Numbered from the stretch's first letter, positions 53,898 through 62,617 are shown. The stretch is 64,000 nucleotides of DNA from Luteibacter aegosomatissinici (GCF_023078495.1 NZ_CP095742.1:124001-188000), one strand, 5' to 3'. Notes: generated by a model not told the origin, from the sequence alone. Numbers and translations are program-made.

Positions 53898-55268
53898 GTG
53901 AACAGCCCTCCCACCCATGCTCCGATCCTCATCATCGACGATCACGCCGACATACGGCTGGCCATGAGCATGCTGTTGCGAAGCGAAGGCTTCAGCGTTG
54001 TCGAGGCCGCGTCCCCGGAGTCCGCGTGTGCGATCGCGGCGAGCCAGGCGTTCTCCTGTGCCCTGGTCGATCTGAACTACACCGCGGACACGACCTCCGG
54101 CCACGAAGGACTTGCACTGGTGGCCCGCTTGCGCGAGCTGGCGCCAGGCATGGCGCAGGTGGTGATGACCGCATGGGGAAGTATTGACCTGGCGGTGCAG
54201 GCGATGCATCGGGGTGCCGCGGATTTCATCGAGAAGCCATGGAACCGCGACCGTTTGCTGCATACGCTAAGGGCACAGCTGAACCTGCATGACGTGAGCG
54301 AGGAGAACCGCCGACTGCGCGCGGAATGCGCACTCCACCGAGCTGGAACGGATGGCGTGTGCATGACGGAATCCTCCGCCATGCGCCGCGTGCTTGAACT
54401 GGTCGATCGTATCGCCGCCGGTGATGCGAACGTGCTCGTGCTGGGTGAAAATGGTACGGGAAAGTCCATGCTGGCCCGGGACATCCACGCACACTCCCCT
54501 CGCGCCCTGTGCCCTTTCATCCGGGTCGACATGGGTAGCCTGCCCGAAGCGCGGTTCATGGACGACATGTTTGGCGACGAATCGTGGCAGCGGCCCGGTC
54601 GCTTTGAACTCGCGCACCGTGGCAGCCTGGTGCTTGAAGAGATTTCCACGATTCCCGTGTTCCAGCAGGTGAAGTTGTTGCGTGTGCTGGAGGAGGGTGA
54701 GCTCGAGCGGCACGGTTCCGGGTTGACCCGGCGGGTAGATGTGCGGGTTATTTCCACGACCAACACCGATCTGGAAGCAGCGGCGCGGGCGAGCCGCTTT
54801 CGCCTGGATCTTCTCTACCGACTCAATGCGATGCAGGTGCGGCTGCCCGCGTTGCGTGAACGTCAGGAAGACATCATCCCTCTCGCGCGCCACTTCCTGC
54901 TCCGCGAATGCCGAAGGCTCGGGCGCGATGCCGCCCGGCTGTCACCATTCGCCGAGCGCGCCATGCGCGCTTACCCTTGGCCGGGCAATATCCGCGAACT
55001 CGAGCACACGATCGAACGCGCCGTGCTGGCGACGACAGGAGGCGAGATCGACCTCGATGCGTTGGCGTTGCAGCGCCAGGACGATGCCCCGCTCCTGCTC
55101 GATCGCATCACACTGCCGGAGGCAGAGGAGTTGCTGATCCAGCAGGCACTCGAGCGGAACGACAACAACCTGCAGCGTGCGGCCGACGCCCTCGGCATTT
55201 CGCGTCAGTCGCTTTATCGCCGCCTCGACAAGCGGCGTTTGAAAGATCCTTTCGAATCGGTGGAGTAA
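53898..55268 (+). CDS. NtrC-like response regulator lacking the GAFTGA loop
   Basis: 456 residues: receiver domain (IIDDHADIRLAM, phospho-Asp in CALVDLNY, MTAWGS), AAA+ domain with Walker A GENGTGKSM, and a Fis-type helix-turn-helix at the end (NNLQRAADALGISRQSLYRR). The sigma-54-contacting GAFTGA loop is missing: LPEARFMDDMFGDESW runs straight to QRPGRFELAHRG, and the Walker B is LVLEEI. It therefore probably acts with sigma-70 RNA polymerase instead. Partner kinase gene is next. Confidence 0.88.
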   Translation: MNSPPTHAPILIIDDHADIRLAMSMLLRSEGFSVVEAASPESACAIAASQAFSCALVDLNYTADTTSGHEGLALVARLRELAPGMAQVVMTAWGSIDLAVQAMHRGAADFIEKPWNRDRLLHTLRAQLNLHDVSEENRRLRAECALHRAGTDGVCMTESSAMRRVLELVDRIAAGDANVLVLGENGTGKSMLARDIHAHSPRALCPFIRVDMGSLPEARFMDDMFGDESWQRPGRFELAHRGSLVLEEISTIPVFQQVKLLRVLEEGELERHGSGLTRRVDVRVISTTNTDLEAAARASRFRLDLLYRLNAMQVRLPALRERQEDIIPLARHFLLRECRRLGRDAARLSPFAERAMRAYPWPGNIRELEHTIERAVLATTGGEIDLDALALQRQDDAPLLLDRITLPEAEELLIQQALERNDNNLQRAADALGISRQSLYRRLDKRRLKDPFESVE

Positions 55269-55280
55269 GGAGCAGGCGTC

Positions 55281-56624
55281 GTGGCTAGCGATCCACCGCC
55301 GCTGCCGAGCTTTGGCCCCACCCCTGCACTGGGCGCCGCGCTTTGGGCGCTGGGTTTCATTGCCCCGGTGACCGCCGCCGCCTTCGCCGTCGCATGGGAT
55401 CCGGCGGCGCCACCGCTTGTGCGCGCCGTCTTGCTCGCATCAGGTGTCGGCGGCTCACTCCTGGTCGGGTGGATTGGCGGCCGGCGTATTCTTGAGTCGT
55501 TGCGAACGGTCTCGGATTTGTTGGGTGCGCTTCGGGAAGGCGACTATGGCCTGCGCGGCCACGTCCGTCCGGGTTACGACCCGTTGCAAGGGCTGATCGC
55601 GGGCGTGAACGAACTCTCCGATGAGCTACGCCATGGTCGCCTCGCACGCACGGCGGCATCGCGCTTTCTTGGCAAGACACTGGTCGCATTGCACAGCGCA
55701 GTCATCGTCGTGGATGGCGAAGGCACCATTCGCTTGATCAACCCGGCCGCCAGGCGCCTGGTGGGTGCCGAGCGCAAGGCTGTCGTCGGCATGGCTCCGG
55801 CCATGCTGGGTTTCGCCGAGGCGATGGACGCTCCTGATGGCAGTGTGTTCGCGCACCGCTTTCCCACGGCGACCGGCCGTTGGGCGGTGCGCCGTGCTAC
55901 CTGGTACAGCGAAGGTCGCCAGCACACGCTCGTTATGCTCCACGACCTCAGTTCCGTACTCAGCGAAGAGGAGCACCGCGCATGGCAGCGATTGGTGCGC
56001 GTGTTGAGCCACGAATTGAACAACTCGCTCACGCCCATCGGTTCACTCGCCGATACGCTCAGTCGGCTGGTTGAGCGGCACGGAGCGGATATACCCCAGG
56101 TCGAGTTGCATGCCGGCCTGGAAGCCATTGCGCGGCGCTCGGGTTCGCTCGCGCGTTTCGTGGGGGGATACGGCATGCTGGCTCGCCTGCCACCGTTGTC
56201 CGTGCAGCCGTTCCGACTGGACATCGCGCTTTCGCGCCTGGCGCAACTGGAGCGGCGCGTGCCGGTGGTTATCGACGGCCGGGTTGCCCTGTGCGTGCAT
56301 GGCGACGAAGACCAGCTGGGCCAGGTGTTCATCAACCTTATGCGCAACGCGGCGGAATCCGCCTTGCTAACCGGCGGTGGCGTGCATATCGACTGGCAGG
56401 CCGAGGCCGGCGAGGCCTGTATCCAGGTCGTGGATGAGGGCATAGGGCTCCCGGTCAGCGATTCCTTGTTCGTGCCGTTCTTCACGACCAAGCACGAAGG
56501 ATCCGGCATTGGACTGAGCCTGGTGCGGCTCATCATCGAAGCCCATGGGGGAACCGTCGGGCTTGCCAACCGTACCGATGCGCGTGGCGCTATTGCGACG
56601 GTGCGGTTAAAGCTGGCCACGTGA
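55281..56624 (+). CDS. Membrane histidine kinase, NtrB/NtrY-like
   Basis: 447 residues from GTG 55281, with TAAGGAG upstream. Two N-terminal membrane segments (LGAALWALGFIAPVTAAAFA and AVLLASGVGGSLLVGWIGG) with little between them, a HAMP-like linker, a PAS-like domain (GTIRLINPAARRLVGAERKA), the H-box VLSHELNNSLTPIGS, and ATPase boxes INLMRNAAESAL, VDEGIGLP and GSGIGLSLVRLIIEAHGG. The tiny periplasmic part suggests sensing within the membrane. Partner of the preceding regulator. Confidence 0.93.
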   Translation: MASDPPPLPSFGPTPALGAALWALGFIAPVTAAAFAVAWDPAAPPLVRAVLLASGVGGSLLVGWIGGRRILESLRTVSDLLGALREGDYGLRGHVRPGYDPLQGLIAGVNELSDELRHGRLARTAASRFLGKTLVALHSAVIVVDGEGTIRLINPAARRLVGAERKAVVGMAPAMLGFAEAMDAPDGSVFAHRFPTATGRWAVRRATWYSEGRQHTLVMLHDLSSVLSEEEHRAWQRLVRVLSHELNNSLTPIGSLADTLSRLVERHGADIPQVELHAGLEAIARRSGSLARFVGGYGMLARLPPLSVQPFRLDIALSRLAQLERRVPVVIDGRVALCVHGDEDQLGQVFINLMRNAAESALLTGGGVHIDWQAEAGEACIQVVDEGIGLPVSDSLFVPFFTTKHEGSGIGLSLVRLIIEAHGGTVGLANRTDARGAIATVRLKLAT

Positions 56625-56628
56625 CCAG

Positions 56629-56687
56629 GCGTCCGGAAGCGGACAGGGCTGTCCGCTTCCGGACGCGCCGCGTGACCGGAATCGGAC
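56629..56687 (+). promoter_or_regulatory. Three GTCCG-N4-CGGAC dyads upstream of the lanthipeptide gene
   Basis: Box 1 GTCCG-GAAG-CGGAC (56631-56644), box 2 GTCCG-CTTC-CGGAC (56651-56664) and box 3 GACCG-GAAT-CGGAC (56674-56687, one mismatch). Boxes 1 and 2 together make a perfect 38-base palindrome (56629-56666, two-base centre). Centres are 20 and 23 bases apart, near two helical turns. Best reading: tandem operators of the NtrC-like regulator; the palindrome might also act as a terminator of the kinase gene. Confidence 0.6.
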
Positions 56688-56747
56688 CTCGGTCGTGGAA
56701 AGGTCCCGCATGCGGCCATCCGCAGCTTTCGAGGCGTGGCAAACCGA

Positions 56748-56777
56748 TTGTGCGCGAAACGCGGAGCAACCTAGATT
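56748..56777 (+). promoter_or_regulatory. Promoter of the lanthipeptide precursor gene
   Basis: -35 TTGTGC (56748-56753) and -10 TAGATT (56772-56777), 18 bases apart, about 55 bases before the start codon. Dyads for an activator end 60 bases upstream. Confidence 0.45.
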
Positions 56778-56830
56778 CGCCCCGCACACGCACTTCCGGC
56801 GTTGCGCACGCACCGGTCAAGGAGACCTCC

Positions 56831-56962
56831 ATGCATCCGATTCTCTTGCTCCAGGGTCTCGACACGAGTGGCCGGGAAGTACCCGGCATCGAAACCAACC
56901 TGGGAAGCTCGTATAGCGGCGCGGGTTGCATCGCGGGCCCCGCCGATTCGGGCGAAGGGTAA
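56831..56962 (+). CDS. lanA: Class III lanthipeptide precursor
   Basis: 43 residues from ATG 56831, with AAGGAG six bases upstream. The leader begins MHPILLLQGLDTSG; the I-L-x-L-Q-x-L pattern is the recognition motif of class III leaders such as those of labyrinthopeptin. The core holds Ser26, Ser29 and Cys33 in SSYSGAGC, exactly the labionin motif Ser-x2-Ser-x3-Cys, and has one cysteine only. Ser27 and Ser40 are further modifiable residues. The synthetase gene follows 154 bases later. The leader cleavage site is unknown, probably just before or within GSSYS; no dedicated protease gene is adjacent. Confidence 0.85.
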   Translation: MHPILLLQGLDTSGREVPGIETNLGSSYSGAGCIAGPADSGEG

Positions 56963-56992
56963 CGGGGCACTGGCTCACGAGCGGTACGAGAG

Positions 56993-57081
56993 GCGCCCTG
57001 TGCCCGGTTCCCACCTGGCACAGGCGCTTTGTCAGTCAACGGGAGGCAGAGGCTCCCGTACCGGCGTCCGGGCCGGTACGG
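56993..57081 (+). promoter_or_regulatory. Hairpins between precursor and synthetase genes
   Basis: Stem 1 pairs GCGC-C-CTGTGCC (56993-57004) with GGCACAG-GCGC (57017-57027), 11 pairs with one bulge, followed by TTT. Stem 2 pairs CCGTACCGGC (57056-57065) with GCCGGTACGG (57072-57081). Such leaky structures after RiPP precursor genes let the peptide mRNA exceed that of the enzyme. Confidence 0.5.
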
Positions 57082-57116
57082 GGCCTGGGCCCGCTCCGGA
57101 CGAGGATAGGCACCGC

Positions 57117-59792
57117 ATGGAGCGACACAGGCAGTTGTGGGCATACACCGCGGTGGATGCCGAATTTTTTGAACCGTACGCCCGCCACCCCATCGCGCCC
57201 GACGATTTCGCAGACATGGTGGGCCGCCAGCTCCCCGCGGGATGGACGTTGCAGCGCTCAGGCCCATGGCTCCAGGCGCAGCCACCGGCGTGCCGGCTGC
57301 CCGTCCAGGGCTGGAAGATTCACGTGGCATCGGTCGCGGCGACCGCAAGGATCGTGCTTGCGATCACGACCGCGATCCTCGTGGCCAACGACGTGGCGTT
57401 CAAGTTCGCGGGTGACCTCCGCCTGCTCGGGGCGATCAATGGGAAGCGCTGGCCAAGGGGCGGGGCAGGGAAATTCGTCACGGTCTACCCCGCCGACCTG
57501 CGGATGTTTCATCGGATCCTGGACGATCTTGCCGAGGCACTGGGCGGTTATGTGGGCCCACACGTACTTACGGATCGAAGGCACCCCCACTGTCCCATCG
57601 TGTCGTACCGATATGGGGGTATGTTGAGCGACTATCGGGTGGATGGTCGCGGGCGCCGGGAGTGGCTCCTGCGTCGGCCGGATGGCGGCACGGAGCCGGA
57701 TGATCGCGAGCCACGTTACCGCGTGCCCGATTGGCTCGCCGACCCCCTGGGTAGTGAGGCAGGCGGCGATGGGGATGCCCCGTTGCTATGCCGCGGCCGG
57801 TTCCGGCCCCTTGGGGCCCTCGCATTCTCGGCGGCGGGTGGCGTCTATATCGCCGATGATCTCTACGAAGGGCGCCGCGTGGTGATCAAGGAGGCGCGTC
57901 ACTATATCGGCGCCGCCGAACCGGCGACGGCCAGCCTGCGCAAGGAGTTCAGGCTACTCCGCCGGCTGGCCCCGCACGGCGTAGCACCACGGCCCATCGC
58001 CTACTTTCGCGAATGGGAGCACAGCTTCCTTGCCGAGGAGTTGCTCGAGGGTGAGACGCTCCGCCTGTGGCTGGGGCGTCGCTATCCAGCGCTGCGCATC
58101 GAGCCATCGCGCGCCGACGTCGCCGCGTACTTCGACGACCTGTGCCGTGTGTTCGAATCGTTCGCCGCGGCACTCGATCGCGTGCACGGTGCAGGCATCT
58201 CGGTGGGTGACCTGTCATTCCACAACATCATCGTCGACGCTGCGGGTAGCGTGCGACTAATCGATCTGGAGACGGCGGTCGAACACGACTTCGACACGGT
58301 CGCCAATGCATGGACGCCAGGTTTCGCTTCACGCCATGCATCGCGTAGTACGCATGGTTCGGCCGTCGCATCCGATCGGTATGCCTTCGGTGCCAATCTG
58401 TTCGCGGCTTGCGCGCCGGTGAATGCGCTGCTCGCGCTTGACGCCGGTGCGTTGTCCCGCTTCCTGGCGCAGTTCGTGGAAGACCTGGGGTATCCGCAGG
58501 CATACGCCGACATGGTGGTTGCCCTGACTCATCCCGATCCGCTGCGCCGTCCCGACCCCGTAAAGGCCATGGCGACGTTGCGCGAAGCCGTCGTGGCCAT
58601 GCCGCGGGACACGCAGCCGGTGCCACACCGGGCCCGGCCTGGCGTGCCCGCACCAGGCACCGGTGAGCGTGTACTTGCCTACCTGGAGCATCAGGCCCTG
58701 GCGCCACGTCACGACCGCTTCGTGCCAGCAGGGCCTGAAATCTTCGAGTCGCACCCATACGGCGTAGCGCACGGGGCAGCCGGCGTGTTGCACGCGTACC
58801 AGCGGCTCGGGATGCGTGCCCCATCCAACCTGCTGCCGTGGCTTTGTTCCGGCGTGCGGGGCCAGCGTGAACTGGGTGGGGGCCTGATGGGCGGCGCAGG
58901 TGGCATCGCGTGGACATTGTTCGACGCATGCGAATCCGACCTCGCCATGACCCTGCTCCGCGGCACGCCACTGGAGGGCGCGGTACGCGAGGACCCTGGG
59001 CTCGATGACGGTATCGCGGGCTGGGGCATGGCACGGCTGAAAGCGTGGCTGGCTACCGCCGAACGGTCGTGCCTGGCGGCCGCTTGCGAGGCTGGCGCGC
59101 TGTTGCTGGCGCGCGCTGAGGTCAGTAACGGCCTGTTGCATTGGCCAGTCGGCGAACGGCAGCCTCTGGGCCTGGGCTACGGGGCAAGTGGCATCGCCCT
59201 CTTCATGCTGCATCTCCACCTGGCGACCGGTGAGGAGCGTTACCTCGACGCATCGCGCCGTGCGCTCGATTTTGACCTGGCACAGGCCGTGCCGGGGATC
59301 GATGGGACCAGCTCCTGGCCGGCGTGGGTCGGCTCGGGCACGGTATTGCCTTACCTGCGCGAAGGGACGGCCGGCGTACTCGCCGTCGCCGCCAGGCTCT
59401 ACGCATGCACGGGAGACGCGCGCTACCGCCAGGCGATCGTCGCTACCGAGCGAGATCTCTTCCGTAGGCATGCGATTCGCCCCGGTGTGTTCGATGGCCT
59501 GGCCGGCCTGGGCGAAACCCTGCTCGATCTTGCCGTGTTCGTGCCCGACCGCGCGGCGCTGTACATGGACCATGCTCGCAGCGTTGCATGCGGGATCGAA
59601 CCGTTCCTCCTGCCTCGCGATCAGGGCTTCGCCGTGCCGGGTGCCGAACTGGCACGCGTTTCGTGCGACCTCGCCACGGGCAACGCAGGCGTCGGAAGCT
59701 TCCTCCTGCGTCTCACGCAAGGCGGCGCGGCGTCGTTCATGCTTGACGAGGCCATGCCCGCCGCCACGCAATCGCGTTGCGTGGCGGCATGA
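57117..59792 (+). CDS. lanKC: Class III lanthipeptide synthetase
   Basis: 891 residues from ATG 57117 (GAGGA upstream; the open frame reaches 56802 but crosses the precursor gene). Lyase-like domain (1-200): LPVQGWKIHVASVAATA, GKFVTVYP and VSYRYGGM, all typical of LanKC. Kinase domain (215-480): VVIKEAR (lysine near 257), VGDLSFHNIIVD (catalytic Asp near 364) and RLIDLETA. LanC-like domain (540-891) has glycine-rich helices (GVAHGAAGVLHAY, GYGASGIALFML) but no WCxG or CHG zinc ligands, placing it in class III rather than IV. It phosphorylates, dehydrates and cyclises the precursor. Confidence 0.92.
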   Translation: MERHRQLWAYTAVDAEFFEPYARHPIAPDDFADMVGRQLPAGWTLQRSGPWLQAQPPACRLPVQGWKIHVASVAATARIVLAITTAILVANDVAFKFAGDLRLLGAINGKRWPRGGAGKFVTVYPADLRMFHRILDDLAEALGGYVGPHVLTDRRHPHCPIVSYRYGGMLSDYRVDGRGRREWLLRRPDGGTEPDDREPRYRVPDWLADPLGSEAGGDGDAPLLCRGRFRPLGALAFSAAGGVYIADDLYEGRRVVIKEARHYIGAAEPATASLRKEFRLLRRLAPHGVAPRPIAYFREWEHSFLAEELLEGETLRLWLGRRYPALRIEPSRADVAAYFDDLCRVFESFAAALDRVHGAGISVGDLSFHNIIVDAAGSVRLIDLETAVEHDFDTVANAWTPGFASRHASRSTHGSAVASDRYAFGANLFAACAPVNALLALDAGALSRFLAQFVEDLGYPQAYADMVVALTHPDPLRRPDPVKAMATLREAVVAMPRDTQPVPHRARPGVPAPGTGERVLAYLEHQALAPRHDRFVPAGPEIFESHPYGVAHGAAGVLHAYQRLGMRAPSNLLPWLCSGVRGQRELGGGLMGGAGGIAWTLFDACESDLAMTLLRGTPLEGAVREDPGLDDGIAGWGMARLKAWLATAERSCLAAACEAGALLLARAEVSNGLLHWPVGERQPLGLGYGASGIALFMLHLHLATGEERYLDASRRALDFDLAQAVPGIDGTSSWPAWVGSGTVLPYLREGTAGVLAVAARLYACTGDARYRQAIVATERDLFRRHAIRPGVFDGLAGLGETLLDLAVFVPDRAALYMDHARSVACGIEPFLLPRDQGFAVPGAELARVSCDLATGNAGVGSFLLRLTQGGAASFMLDEAMPAATQSRCVAA

Positions 59793-59796
59793 GCCG

Positions 59797-62094
59797 CTAC
59801 AGGCGGAACTTCGCCTCCGCCAGCCACGTGCGCGAGGGGTAAGGGTAATACACGTAGTAACGGCGGTTGGTCAGGTTATCCACACCCACGCTCAGCGCCA
59901 CATGCTCGCTCACCGTCCAGCCGACCTTCGCATCGAAGGTGAGGAAATCGCTGGCGCCACCGAACGTATCCGGATCGATATCGCTGTGGTCGAGTGTGTT
60001 GTACTGCCGGCCGGAATAGCGGCCGGCGAGCGTCAGCGCGACGCTTTCGCTTGCGTGCATCGTCGCGACCAGGTTGGCCCGCCAGCGGGGTATGCGATAG
60101 AACTGCTTGCCTTCGGACGCCGGGTTGCGGTGGTTCCGTACAGTCGTCGCCTGTGTATAGGCGGCATTGGCCGTGAGATCGAGCCAAGGCATGAAAACGC
60201 CGGTGCTGTCGTAACTCGCCTCGGCGCCGCGCGTGCGAACCAGGTCGACGTTCTGCACGCTGGTGACATTGGGAAACACCGTCGTATCGGTCTGGCTGAA
60301 AAGCGTATTGCGCGTATCGCTGCGGAAGACGGTAAACCGCGTCACGCTGTTCCGCCGGTACCATTCGGCAGAGAGCTCGCGCGAGAGATCGTTCTCTGGC
60401 TTAAGGTTCGGGTCGTTGTTGACCAGGCTTATGCCGTTGAACGTACCCTGGAACAGCTCGTTCACGGTGGGGAAGCGGTACGCGCGGGCGCCTGACAAGC
60501 GCAGCGTCAGCGCATCGCTGGCCGCATAAGCCAGCGATACCTTGGGCGACGTGTGTGTTTCCTTGCGTTCCGGGTAGCCGGTGCTGGCCGTCGCCGTCGC
60601 GCGGGTCCCGTTGAAGGCTCGCCACTGCTCGTAGCGCGCACCCGCCGTCAGGCGCCACCGTTCGGCCAACTGCCAGGCATCCTGTACGTAGAGCGCCTGC
60701 GTCTGCGTGCTCCCGCCATTGGATGTCGTCAGCGCGCCTGCATCACCGCGACGCCATGCGTCGAGTGCGTACGTTGCGTTATCCAGCCGGTAGCCGTCGT
60801 AGTGGTAACCAAAGCTCACGGTGTGCGTGTTCGGGGCCATGCTGTCGGGCGTGTGGCTCGCCCGGATATCCAGGGTGCGCCAGCGGCTGCCATCGCCCGC
60901 GGTCAGCAGGCCAGGGCCGTCATACGTCACACCACTCGCCGTGCGGTCGCGGTTCTGGTCCATGTCGAAGTACGACACGTTGCCCTCCACGTTCCAGCCC
61001 GTATCGCGGTGCGTGCCGAGGGAAAGGCCGTACAGGTAATTGCGGCTTTGTCGCGTCGACGGCGCAAAGAAGTTGGTAGGAAGCGTGTACTGGCGGCCAT
61101 CAATACTTACCGGTCCCGACCAGACAGGGTTGCCGGTCGCATCGCGCAGGAAGGTATCCGTACGGTGCGACAGGTCCTGTTTCCAGTAGCCCAGGGTGGC
61201 TGCGGCCGTGAGCTCGGGCGTCACGTCATAGGTCAACCGCGCATGGGCCTCGTCCTGGCTCGTCGCTTCCTGGCCTTCGGCATTGATGCCGAGCACTTCG
61301 CGTGGCAACCCGGTGGCCCCGGTGTCACCGATCGCGCCAGTGACGGGGCGGTTCACGCCCACGGTGGTGGAACGATTCTGCACGGCATAAACCAGCGGCT
61401 GCCCGTTGGACTGCAGGTGAGACACACCTATCAGGAAGGCGAAGCGCCCGCTGCGATCGCCGATCGTGGCGCTCTGCTTGCTGCCGCCGTAGTCCCGGTC
61501 CACGCCATAGGTATGGACATGCTGGGTGAACGCCTGGACATCGCCGGTGACTTCGAGCCTGTCGGGCATGCGCGTGGTCATCACGACCGTCGCGCCAATG
61601 CTGTTACCGGGGTACAAGGCCGAGTAGGCGCCGTAGATGACATCGATACGTGCCAGGTTCTCCGCGAAAGCCATGGACCAGCGTGGTGGGTTCGCCCAGT
61701 TATTGCCGAGCAGGTTGGAGAGCAGCAACCCATCGAGGTACACCAGCCCGCGAGCGCTTTGCTGGTTGCTCGTGCCGCGTACGGAGAAGGTGGCGTTCTC
61801 GTCGCCGACGAAACGCTTGCGGATACCGAAAGCGGGCAGGTACTTCAGCGCGTCCTCGGTATTGACGATGTTCAGCCGCTCCAGCTTCGCGGGCGTGATC
61901 GTCTCCACGGCGGCCGGCATGTCGGGATCCACCGCCGTTCCGTGGCTGGTCGCGGAAACCCGCACTTCGTGCAGATTGGTCGTGGGGGGCGGAAGATCGG
62001 GCGTGCTGGTGGCGTGCGCGGCAAACGTGCCAGCGCTTAAGGCGCAGGCGATGGCGCGCGCCAGCGCGCGTCCCTCGTTGGAAAGGAAAGGCAT
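59797..62094 (-). CDS. TonB-dependent outer-membrane receptor
   Basis: 765 residues with a signal peptide (ending FAAHA). Plug domain from about 40: PAAVETITPAKLERLNIVNT, then ENATFSVRGTSNQQSARGLV; barrel to the end, with the family's closing NLTNRRYYVYYPYPSRTWLA and a terminal phenylalanine-type strand (EAKFRL). A TonB box could be HEVRVSA near residue 42. The substrate is not clear, but DUF2946 genes next to such receptors suggest copper or another metal. It converges with lanKC, four bases apart, and is probably not part of that cluster. Confidence 0.9.
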   Translation of the reverse strand: MPFLSNEGRALARAIACALSAGTFAAHATSTPDLPPPTTNLHEVRVSATSHGTAVDPDMPAAVETITPAKLERLNIVNTEDALKYLPAFGIRKRFVGDENATFSVRGTSNQQSARGLVYLDGLLLSNLLGNNWANPPRWSMAFAENLARIDVIYGAYSALYPGNSIGATVVMTTRMPDRLEVTGDVQAFTQHVHTYGVDRDYGGSKQSATIGDRSGRFAFLIGVSHLQSNGQPLVYAVQNRSTTVGVNRPVTGAIGDTGATGLPREVLGINAEGQEATSQDEAHARLTYDVTPELTAAATLGYWKQDLSHRTDTFLRDATGNPVWSGPVSIDGRQYTLPTNFFAPSTRQSRNYLYGLSLGTHRDTGWNVEGNVSYFDMDQNRDRTASGVTYDGPGLLTAGDGSRWRTLDIRASHTPDSMAPNTHTVSFGYHYDGYRLDNATYALDAWRRGDAGALTTSNGGSTQTQALYVQDAWQLAERWRLTAGARYEQWRAFNGTRATATASTGYPERKETHTSPKVSLAYAASDALTLRLSGARAYRFPTVNELFQGTFNGISLVNNDPNLKPENDLSRELSAEWYRRNSVTRFTVFRSDTRNTLFSQTDTTVFPNVTSVQNVDLVRTRGAEASYDSTGVFMPWLDLTANAAYTQATTVRNHRNPASEGKQFYRIPRWRANLVATMHASESVALTLAGRYSGRQYNTLDHSDIDPDTFGGASDFLTFDAKVGWTVSEHVALSVGVDNLTNRRYYVYYPYPSRTWLAEAKFRL

Positions 62095-62141
62095 GGGGTC
62101 AAAGTCCGTAGGTCGGTGGCGTACAGCGGGATCGATGGCGA

Positions 62142-62513
62142 TCAGGCGTGCGCGGCGACCGGCGGACCTCGTGGGTGGGTGTGGAAGATGGTTTGCGGGC
62201 TGAACGCGCGGTTGGGGGGCGTCAGCTCAAGGCCATCGAGGGAAAGTACGGGTACCCCGCCGGCGTGAATGGCACCCGCCAGGCCCGGGTGGTGCGCGAA
62301 CAACGTGCAGTAGCCGCAGGCGGCACCGCCATCGTCGTGCGCACCTGCACCCTCGTCGCCATGATGAGGGGCATCGGCGGCTTCGCACCACGCGCCCAGG
62401 TCGGGGAAACGCCACGCGTCGATGCGCGAGAGCGTGGGGGCGAGCGCGGCGAGCCAGACGGCGACCAGCGCCATCCATCCCCACCATCGTTGCCTTGCCG
62501 CGCTACGACGCAC
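62142..62513 (-). CDS. DUF2946 family protein
   Basis: About 123 residues from GTG 62513; the frame to 62732 overlaps the exporter and is less likely. An N-terminal membrane segment (GWMALVAVWLAALAPTLS) precedes a histidine-rich part (DAPHHGDEGAGAHDDGG) and CGYCTLFAHHPG, the DUF2946 signature with its CxxC. Such proteins often accompany copper-related TonB receptors; the His and Cys residues would suit metal binding. It lies 47 bases before the receptor gene on the same strand. Confidence 0.7.
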   Translation of the reverse strand: MRRSAARQRWWGWMALVAVWLAALAPTLSRIDAWRFPDLGAWCEAADAPHHGDEGAGAHDDGGAACGYCTLFAHHPGLAGAIHAGGVPVLSLDGLELTPPNRAFSPQTIFHTHPRGPPVAAHA

Positions 62514-62617
62514 GTGGCGTCCCCTCTTGCAAACCCCGGACCCGGGTCCAGGGATGATGGCACGGACCGGGGTTAACGGAATGCGACACGGTGTCGCTCC
62601 CCGCCGACCTGCGGTGC

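Noticed and set aside
56737-56752. Sigma-54-like promoter TGGCAA-ACCGA-TTGTG before the peptide gene
   Set aside because: The essential GC at -12 is GT, and the local regulator lacks the GAFTGA loop needed for sigma-54; a -35/-10 pair overlaps it.
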